Under the pieces are notes generated by a model. The model worked only from the letters and a program-made list of their open reading frames with translations. It had not been told where the DNA came from and did not search any database. A program made the position numbers and the translations under genes. From Rhizobium sp. Leaf371 (lineage in GTDB: Bacteria; Pseudomonadota; Alphaproteobacteria; Rhizobiales; Rhizobiaceae), in the NCBI RefSeq assembly GCF_001424045.1, contig NZ_LMQB01000001.1:904083-968082 (forward strand): DNA of 64,000 nucleotides, given 5' to 3'. Below are positions 58,755-64,000 of the stretch, piece after piece. Numbering within the stretch: the stretch's first letter is position 1; each line of letters begins with the position of its first letter.

Positions 58755-58783
58755 AGATAAGAAGGATCGACCATCCTTGGCAA
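58755..58783 (-). promoter_or_regulatory. Promoter of the gcvTHP operon
   Basis: TTGCCA (58778-58783) and TTATCT (58755-58760) on the minus strand are exactly 17 bases apart. A start point 6-8 bases after the -10 box would put the 5' end of the RNA right at the beginning of the glycine riboswitch, supporting both calls. Confidence 0.6.
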
Positions 58784-58946
58784 GCGGAAAATGTCGCAAC
58801 GACCAAGATTTTCGTCGCCGCTGGCATGGCGGAGAATCGGGGCGGCGGCCGGCATCCCGCCGGTTTGTATCCTTGCTTTATCCTGAGCCCACGATAGGAA
58901 GGATCGAACCGCCCGCCACCCTGCGGGCGCCCACGGAGACGAAGAT

Positions 58947-59432
58947 ATGCCTTCGATGAAGACCCTTCTGGCTGCCCTCTCGGTCATGACGCCCTTGGCC
59001 TTTGCCGTTCTTCCGGCCACGTCCGCAGAGACGGAAGTCGCGGGCGGGCAGGTCGTGGCGGGCGCGCTGACGCTGTCCGGCGGGACGGCAAAGCCGATGC
59101 CCCCCGGAGCGAAGGTCGGTGGCGGAGGACTGACCATCGTCAATGCGGGTCCGTCCGCCGACAGGCTCGTCTCCGTGGAGAGCCCGGCCGCCGGCCGCGT
59201 CGAGCTGCACGAAATGACGATGGAAAACGACGTGATGCGCATGCGCAAGCTCGACGGCATCCCGGTCCCGGCCGGCCAGACGGTGACGCTCGCCGGCGGC
59301 GGGCTGCACCTGATGTTCATTGATGTCGCAAAACCGTTTCGCCAAGGCGACACGATCCCGTTGACGCTGCAGTTCGAGACCGCCGGAAAGGTCACCTACG
59401 CGCTTCCGGTGGGCACGCTCGCCGGCAAGTGA
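58947..59432 (+). CDS. PCuAC-domain periplasmic copper chaperone
   Basis: A 161-residue secreted protein: a signal peptide to about residue 27 (ending ATSA), then a PCuAC (DUF461) domain. The Cu(I) motif H-x10-M-x21-H-x-M is complete as H88, M99, H121 and M123. Proteins of this class deliver copper to the CuA or CuB site of cytochrome oxidase with Sco or Cox partners. ATG 58947 follows GGAG at eight bases. No cox genes are in the window, so the target is elsewhere. It is convergent with the MscS gene, with a 10-base gap. Confidence 0.9.
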   Translation: MPSMKTLLAALSVMTPLAFAVLPATSAETEVAGGQVVAGALTLSGGTAKPMPPGAKVGGGGLTIVNAGPSADRLVSVESPAAGRVELHEMTMENDVMRMRKLDGIPVPAGQTVTLAGGGLHLMFIDVAKPFRQGDTIPLTLQFETAGKVTYALPVGTLAGK

Positions 59433-59442
59433 CGCGCTTGCC

Positions 59443-60561
59443 TCACGCCTGCGCACGCCGGGGCGCGCTAACTGCAATGTTGCCGGTCGTTTCGGCCGTC
59501 TTCAGCTCGGCCCGAAGGTGGGGCAGGGCGCCTGGATATGTCTCTGCGATAAAGCCGATGATCTTCTCGCGCATCTCGCAGCGCAGATCGAAGGCCCGTG
59601 CGGCATTGGCGGCAGAGCAGAGGATGCGGATCTCGACCGTCTCGGGTTTCAGATCGGTCACCGCGATATTGATGACCTGCCCATCCCAGAGAGTGGATGC
59701 GGCCGCGATCTTTTCGGCCTCCTTGCGGATGGCATCCACCGGAACACTGTAGTCGAGATAGACCATCACCGTGCCGATCAGGGCGGCGGTCTCGCGCGTC
59801 CAGTTCTGGAACGGTTTTTCGATAAAATAGCTCAGCGGCAGTACGAGGCGGCGCCAGTCCCATATCTTGACGACGACGTAGGTCGCGGTGATCTCCTCCA
59901 CATTGCCCCATTCGCCTTCGATCAGAAGCGCGTCGTCGAGCCGGATCGGCTGGGTGATCGCGAGCTGGATGCCCGCGAAGAGGTTTTTGAGCACAGGCTG
60001 CAAAGCGAGACCGAGCACGATGCCCGCGACACCTGCCGAGGCCAGCAGGCTCACCCCATATTGCTGCACGGCCGGGAACGTCATCAGGCAGGCGGCGACG
60101 CCGAGGATGATGATGACGAAGCCGGCGATGCGCTCCATGATCCGCGACTGGGTCACATGCTTGCGCGCCAGGAGATTGTCTTCCGCGTCCAGTTTGAACC
60201 GGCGCAGATAGACGGTCGTCCAGATATGCAGGGTGACCTTCGCGATCCAGGCGACGACGAGGATGAAGCCGAGCAGCAGGATATGGTGCAGCGTCTCGGC
60301 CTGATGGTCGGTCAGAGGCGCCATCGACACGCCGAAGGAGAGAGCGATCATGATGGCGAGGAGACGTGTCGGACGCTCCGAGCGCGCGACGAGAGACCGC
60401 CAGAACAGATCGTATTTCGCGGCGATCCGTGTTGCGATCTCGAACAGGACCCTATGGGAAAAGACCCCGATGCCGAACAGCAGCGCGAGCAGGACGATGC
60501 TGACCGTCCAGGCCGGCACCCAGCGCAAAGATTGGTCAAGCCATGTGATCAAATCGCTCAT
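59443..60561 (-). CDS. MscS-family mechanosensitive ion channel
   Basis: A 372-residue inner-membrane channel with about four or five membrane segments. The last (pore) helix, VSLLASAGVAGIVLGLALQPVLKNLFAGIQLA, has the Ala/Gly packing typical of MscS TM3 and continues into the QPIRLDDALLIEGEWGNVEEI beta domain. The rest forms the cytoplasmic vestibule. It should open under osmotic downshock. ATG 60561 is the clear start. Confidence 0.9.
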   Translation of the reverse strand: MSDLITWLDQSLRWVPAWTVSIVLLALLFGIGVFSHRVLFEIATRIAAKYDLFWRSLVARSERPTRLLAIMIALSFGVSMAPLTDHQAETLHHILLLGFILVVAWIAKVTLHIWTTVYLRRFKLDAEDNLLARKHVTQSRIMERIAGFVIIILGVAACLMTFPAVQQYGVSLLASAGVAGIVLGLALQPVLKNLFAGIQLAITQPIRLDDALLIEGEWGNVEEITATYVVVKIWDWRRLVLPLSYFIEKPFQNWTRETAALIGTVMVYLDYSVPVDAIRKEAEKIAAASTLWDGQVINIAVTDLKPETVEIRILCSAANAARAFDLRCEMREKIIGFIAETYPGALPHLRAELKTAETTGNIAVSAPRRAQA

Positions 60562-60736
60562 GCGAGAAGGGTAGTGTGCAGTGCAGCATAATCCAGCCCC
60601 GTCTCCCTTTTTTCGGGGTGCGACCTTCCCGACCGGGTTCAGGAAAGATTAACCCTGTAGAGCTGAGTGTCTGGATCGGGCGCTTCAGACCCCGATCAGA
60701 CACAACTTCGTCGCGATTGTCATCGATAGAGGCCTT

Positions 60737-61765
60737 ATGCCAGCATTTCCGAGCCTGAAAGCCCTTCGCCGGGCCTGCATCCAGACCGCTGCGATCGCCG
60801 CGTTGGGCATCGCGTTGAGCGGCTGCATGGCGCTCGACATGACGGATGCGCCGCCAAAACTGTCTTCGAAGGTGATGGCGGAGATGGCCCGGAAGGGCAT
60901 GAAGGCCGAAAGCCCCGTGCTGGTGCGCATTTTCAAGCAGGAAAGCGAACTGGAAATCTGGAAGGTCGATCGCAGCGGCAAATACGCGCTGTTGAAGAGT
61001 TACCCGATCTGCCGCTGGTCCGGCGACCTTGGCCCGAAGCGCAAATCGGGCGACCGGCACGCGCCGGAAGGTTTTTACCATGTCACCAAGGGCATGCTCA
61101 ATCCGAACTCGCAATTCTACGTTTCGTTCAATCTCGGCTATCCCAACCGCCTCGAGAGTGCGCTCGGCTACACGGGCGAAGCGCTGATGGTGCACGGCGC
61201 CTGCTCGTCCTCGGGCTGCTACGCCATGACCGATCAGGGCGTCGGCGAGATCTACGCGATCGTCGCAAAGGCGCTCGACGGCGATCAGGAAAGCTTTCAG
61301 GTTCAGGCCTATCCCTTCCGCATGACGGCTGCGAACATGGCGGCGCATCGCGGCGATGCCAATCTCGCCTTCTGGCGCATCCTGAAGGAGGGCTACGATG
61401 CCTTCGAGGTCACCCGGCGGCAGCCGAAGGTTTCGGCGTGCGGCGGCCGCTATGTCTTCGACAAGAATTTCCTGAACGGCGAGCCGGCGGACCCGCTGGC
61501 GCCGTGCCCGGAGGCAACTCCGGGGATCGAGCCGCAGGCATTGGCCAAGATCGCGGACGAGAATCGCGCAATCGATGCGCTGATCGGCGGGCCCGTTCCG
61601 ATCGCTTCTTCCATGAGCGCCTATGTCGACGGCGGCATGCATCCGGTGTTCCGCACGCTTTTGAAGCAGGCGGGTGCGAAAAACATGGCGGCGAAAGTTT
61701 CGGGCACGAAGTACCCGATCAGCCGTCCGGAAGCCGCCCTCGCCGATCCCTTTGCCGGCAAGTAG
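60737..61765 (+). CDS. YafK-type L,D-transpeptidase family lipoprotein
   Basis: A 342-residue lipoprotein with lipobox LSGC (C30) and a YkuD-fold catalytic domain. The catalytic motif is MVHGACSSSGCYAMTD, with H153 and the nucleophile C161. It is closest to YafK (LdtF/DpaA), which in E. coli cuts the bond linking Braun lipoprotein to peptidoglycan rather than making cross-links. Rhizobia anchor outer-membrane proteins to peptidoglycan by L,D-transpeptidases, so a similar editing role is possible. The stop lies in a 12-base repeat that supplies two further in-frame stops (see 61754-61789). Confidence 0.85.
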   Translation: MPAFPSLKALRRACIQTAAIAALGIALSGCMALDMTDAPPKLSSKVMAEMARKGMKAESPVLVRIFKQESELEIWKVDRSGKYALLKSYPICRWSGDLGPKRKSGDRHAPEGFYHVTKGMLNPNSQFYVSFNLGYPNRLESALGYTGEALMVHGACSSSGCYAMTDQGVGEIYAIVAKALDGDQESFQVQAYPFRMTAANMAAHRGDANLAFWRILKEGYDAFEVTRRQPKVSACGGRYVFDKNFLNGEPADPLAPCPEATPGIEPQALAKIADENRAIDALIGGPVPIASSMSAYVDGGMHPVFRTLLKQAGAKNMAAKVSGTKYPISRPEAALADPFAGK

Positions 61766-61789
61766 GCCGGCAAGTAAGCCGGCAACTAG
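61754..61789 (+). repeat. Three 12-bp repeats, each ending in a stop codon
   Basis: GCCGGCAAGTAG, GCCGGCAAGTAA and GCCGGCAACTAG follow each other without gap. The first contains the real stop of the L,D-transpeptidase gene, and since 12 is divisible by three, all three stops are in frame. It probably arose by slippage after the stop codon. Confidence 0.85.
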
Positions 61790-61874
61790 GATGACGGCCG
61801 GCGCCGATCTTGCGCCGACCATCTTCACCTCCGGTTCGTCCGACGCCTTTCAGCGCGTCAGTCACCGGCCGCTT

Positions 61875-62054
61875 TCAGACGGGCGTGCACTTCATGCCGT
61901 TGCGCTGCGCGTTCGCGACGCAATCCGACCGGTTGACATAGCTCTCGCTCGACGTCCCGACGATCCTGCCGTTGCTCGCCGTCCGCCGCCAGCGCCAGCC
62001 GTTCGAGGAATAGATCTCCCACTTGTCTCCGTTTGCGTCCTTGCATTCTGCCAT
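61875..62054 (-). CDS. DUF1508 (YegP-like) small protein
   Basis: A 59-residue single-repeat DUF1508 protein: KWEIYSSNGWRWRRTASNGRIVGTSSESYVNRSDCVANAQRNG is the family repeat (quoted here only as WEIYSSNGWRWRRTASNG for the core). E. coli YegP has two such repeats; one is common in rhizobia. Function is unknown. The third of three adjacent ATGs (62054) has GGGAG at the right spacing. Two cysteines (in SDCVAN and KCTPV) lie near the C terminus. Confidence 0.85.
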   Translation of the reverse strand: MAECKDANGDKWEIYSSNGWRWRRTASNGRIVGTSSESYVNRSDCVANAQRNGMKCTPV

Positions 62055-62327
62055 CATCATCTCCCTGTTCGTGACGATGATCTTTTAGGTAACCCGCGAC
62101 TTCTTCTCTACCAATCGCCTGCTCGGGAAGGTTGAGGCTTGGAGAACATCCTCCTCGTTAACCAACAGCATTAGCTATCGCGCACATAAAATGCCCGAGG
62201 ACCGGGGTCCACCGATTGTGGGCTCGCGCGACGTCCTGTAGCTTTTCGTCGGGGGCCCTGCGATTGCCGCGGGGACGCTGGACGCCCACCTGAACGGTCG
62301 TCCAGAGGGTTGTCTCGGGGGAGATCC

Positions 62328-62687
62328 ATGAAAACCTTTTTGCGCATGGCCATTGCAACGACCGTCCTCGTCGCCGGTCCGGTCTCGTCCGCCTTCGCCT
62401 TCGGGGCGATTGCGGTCAACGATTCGCAAGGCACGGCGGCCAGCGAAGCGGGATATGGCATGGGATGGGGAGGTTCGCGCCAGGAAGCCGAGCGCAATGC
62501 CGTGCGGGAGTGCGAGTCGGCCGGAAACGACGCGTGTACGGTGGCTGTCTGGTTCGAGCGCTGCGGTGCCTATGCCGGCGACCGCGTCAACTACGGCATC
62601 GGCTATGGCTCGACCGTGAAGGCGGCCGAAAAGATGGCGACGGACGAGTGCCCGAATTGCGAGATCGTCGTCTCCGATTGTCAATGA
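62328..62687 (+). CDS. Secreted DUF4189 protein
   Basis: A 119-residue protein with an N-terminal signal peptide (MKTFLRMAIATTVLVAGPV, cleavage near AFA-FGA) and a DUF4189 domain: GAIAVNDSQGTAASEAGYGMGWGGS, then ECESAGNDACTVAVWFERCGAYAG. The six cysteines (ECE, ACT, RCG, ECP, NCE, DCQ) are spaced for disulfide bonds in the periplasm. ATG 62328 follows GGGGGAG. The function of DUF4189 is not known. It is divergent from the DUF1508 gene. Confidence 0.85.
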   Translation: MKTFLRMAIATTVLVAGPVSSAFAFGAIAVNDSQGTAASEAGYGMGWGGSRQEAERNAVRECESAGNDACTVAVWFERCGAYAGDRVNYGIGYGSTVKAAEKMATDECPNCEIVVSDCQ

Positions 62688-62732
62688 CGCCGGCAGCACG
62701 GGTGCCGGACATGGCCTGAAGGACAGTGTCCA

Positions 62733-62867
62733 TCAAAGCCGATGGACAGACTCGATATTGGCGCGGGGTGCTGCGGCGCCCCGGTGCGGCACGAGGACGA
62801 TCGTCAGAACCGTCGCAACGAGGCACGCAATCAGAATCACGCCAAGGGGCAGGGAGGTCGGTTTCAT
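62733..62867 (-). CDS. Possible small single-span membrane protein (44 aa)
   Basis: A 44-residue frame starting MKPTSLPLGVILIACL with one hydrophobic segment (about residues 7-27), then a short positive stretch and polar tail. Proteins with this plan (one helix, PLPLGVI start) are common among unannotated rhizobial small proteins. The ribosome site is weak, so it may not be translated. It lies 45 bases after the DUF4189 gene, convergent. Confidence 0.4.
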   Translation of the reverse strand: MKPTSLPLGVILIACLVATVLTIVLVPHRGAAAPRANIESVHRL

Positions 62868-63162
62868 CGTTGCAGCGTCCACTCGGTCGACGGAAAGCCA
62901 TGGCGCGATACAGGTGTCGTCGCGGCATGCACTCCAAGGTCTTACACACAAGCGCGTTGGCGACATCCGGAGATGGGCCTCGACGCAGATAGGACTATGC
63001 CGGGAGAAACTGTCCGCTAGCTGTCTCCTCTGCAGCCAGGCGTGTGCGGCATGCGCGATCCGGACCGTTGCGGTCACGAAAGGGTGCGCGCGGCTCTGGG
63101 CGGGAGCCCTTGCGTTGACGGACGTCGATCATACATCTCATGCCGAGAAAGGGTGGTGCACC

Positions 63163-63258
63163 ATGTATGATTTCATGATGAAGGAGCTGATCGTCGTCAT
63201 CGCGGCGCTCTGCGCCGTCTCGTTCCTAATGTTTTTTGCGCTGACCATCGCCGCTTGA
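63163..63258 (+). CDS. Possible small single-span membrane protein (31 aa)
   Basis: A 31-residue frame, MYDFMMKELIVVIAALCAVSFLM, with a hydrophobic helix covering residues 9-29 and almost no soluble part. An AAAGGG site lies about ten bases before ATG 63163. Such tiny proteins often modulate larger membrane complexes. Supported only by composition and ribosome site. Confidence 0.4.
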   Translation: MYDFMMKELIVVIAALCAVSFLMFFALTIAA

Positions 63259-63306
63259 GAGCGTTGCAACGAAGGCGGCATGACAGTCCTTGACGTCTTT
63301 CGTCGC

Positions 63307-63447
63307 CTAAAGGACGAACATGCCGATCACCATCGCGATCGGAACGGGAACGCCGACAAGCCAGACCAGAAGCTCGCGCAGCATGAACGCCTGGTAATCG
63401 TCCAGCCCGGCGCCCTTTCGGCCCCGTCGTCTCCATGCATCCAGCAT
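63307..63447 (-). CDS. Small single-span membrane protein (46 aa)
   Basis: A 46-residue frame beginning MLDAWRRRGRKGAGLDDYQAF. The N-terminal half is basic (inside-positive), and the C-terminal half is a membrane segment (LRELLVWLVGVPVPIAMVIGMFVL, about residues 23-46, quoted in short as LVWLVGVPVPIAMVIGMFVL). GGGAG lies seven bases before the ATG. I cannot name the family, but positive-inside topology and the ribosome site support a real gene. Confidence 0.5.
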   Translation of the reverse strand: MLDAWRRRGRKGAGLDDYQAFMLRELLVWLVGVPVPIAMVIGMFVL

Positions 63448-63719
63448 TGCATCTCTCCCGTCAAAGCCCGCTTTCGCCGCTTCAACTAGGAATATGCCGT
63501 TTCGTTCCGCTTTCCGATTTTCCTGAAGACGGTTCCGAAGTGGTCAAACTGCGGGCTCATGCCGTAAACGTATCGCCGAGTCCCTCTCTCACCTCGTCCT
63601 TCTCGATCCGGCGGTTCTCCGATTCATGGACGGACCGGACGGCCGAGAATCGCGCCGACATGATTTCGGAAATGCTCGGTACGGACGTCACCGACAATGT
63701 CTGAGATAGGAAGAAGTGG

Positions 63720-63795
<76 letters not shown>

Positions 63796-64000
63796 CCGCG
63801 CCGGTCGGTGTGTTGCCCGGCGAAAGTTGGCGGAGATATGCATAGGCGTGCGGTTGCGGTCAACCCATAATTCCGTCGTCAGCTTAATTCTCAACGGGCA
63901 AACGCGGTTCCGTGATCAACGGTCAGCCTCGGCAGGGACGATCGACAGGAGGCTGCCGGGTGGCGGCCTTTGCGGCCCCCGGCCATGAGCGGCATTGCTT
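63796..64000. other. Right-edge intergenic sequence
   Basis: About 205 bases upstream of tRNA-Lys to the window edge. I see no supported gene, repeat or attachment-site duplication. A tRNA promoter is expected just above 63795, but the sequence shows no clear -35/-10 pair. Confidence 0.4.

Noticed and set aside
63435-63704. 89-codon plus-strand frame before tRNA-Lys
   Set aside because: Ser/Arg-rich, no ribosome site, overlaps the better-supported 46-residue minus-strand gene.

Overview
This looks like a chromosomal core segment from an alphaproteobacterium of the order Hyphomicrobiales, most likely family Rhizobiaceae (Rhizobium/Agrobacterium/Ensifer relatives). DNA is G+C-rich. The suf cluster has the order sufS2-B-C-D-S-T(X)-A known from Agrobacterium, and its promoter carries RirA-like and Irr-like sites. 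Other rhizobial or alphaproteobacterial signatures are a purC-purS-purQ group, a purL-bolA-grxD group, a 205-residue RpsD, a DUF1127 protein and an RgsM-like M23 peptidase. I see no insertion sequence, prophage, integrase, CRISPR array or rRNA. The genus is not determined.

Layout. 0-9.6 kb: trmJ, murI, a HerA-like ATPase, a VapBC pair, rpsD, glsA, ttcA and an inositol-phosphatase-family gene. 8.4-10.9 kb: two tandem Bcr/CflA-type drug exporters. 11.4-19.2 kb: two purine blocks (purL-bolA-small gene-grxD, and purC-purS-small gene-purQ) separated by a MocR regulator, a divergent DUF1127 gene and a lipoprotein gene. 19.4-22.4 kb: an EAL phosphodiesterase with a degenerate GGDEF domain, a small serine hydrolase and a PilZ protein, followed by purB. 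23.8-27.3 kb: a membrane protein, rpe, a P1-family peptidase and an orphan amino-acid-type binding protein. 27.7-30.7 kb: xdhC, a molybdopterin-binding/nucleotidyltransferase fusion and a TfoX-domain gene. 30.7-43.8 kb: Nudix hydrolase, DEAD-box helicase, M23 peptidase, DUF455 protein, bcp, a YhdP/AsmA-type giant protein, a secreted hydrolase, tyrS, anmK and a ParDE pair. 44.8-51.9 kb: the suf operon. 52.1-58.8 kb: a PAS histidine kinase and the gcvTHP operon behind a tandem glycine riboswitch. 58.9-64 kb: a PCuAC copper chaperone, an MscS channel, a YafK-type L,D-transpeptidase lipoprotein, several small envelope proteins and tRNA-Lys(UUU).

How it works together. Most of the window is housekeeping: purine synthesis, Fe-S assembly (suf, grxD, bolA), glycine cleavage, tRNA modification and charging, and wall turnover (murI, anmK, M23, LDT). 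The parts that reward a second look are regulatory or small: stacked RirA/Irr sites before suf, four ATTGTAT repeats between mocR and the DUF1127 gene, palindromes at vapBC and upstream of the exporters, shared GAAACGGT palindromes near purC and pilZ, and small uncharacterised genes inside the pur operons and near the right end. I did not find a convincing undescribed multigene system such as a defence island or biosynthetic cluster; the best candidates for new biology are these small genes and regulatory arrays.
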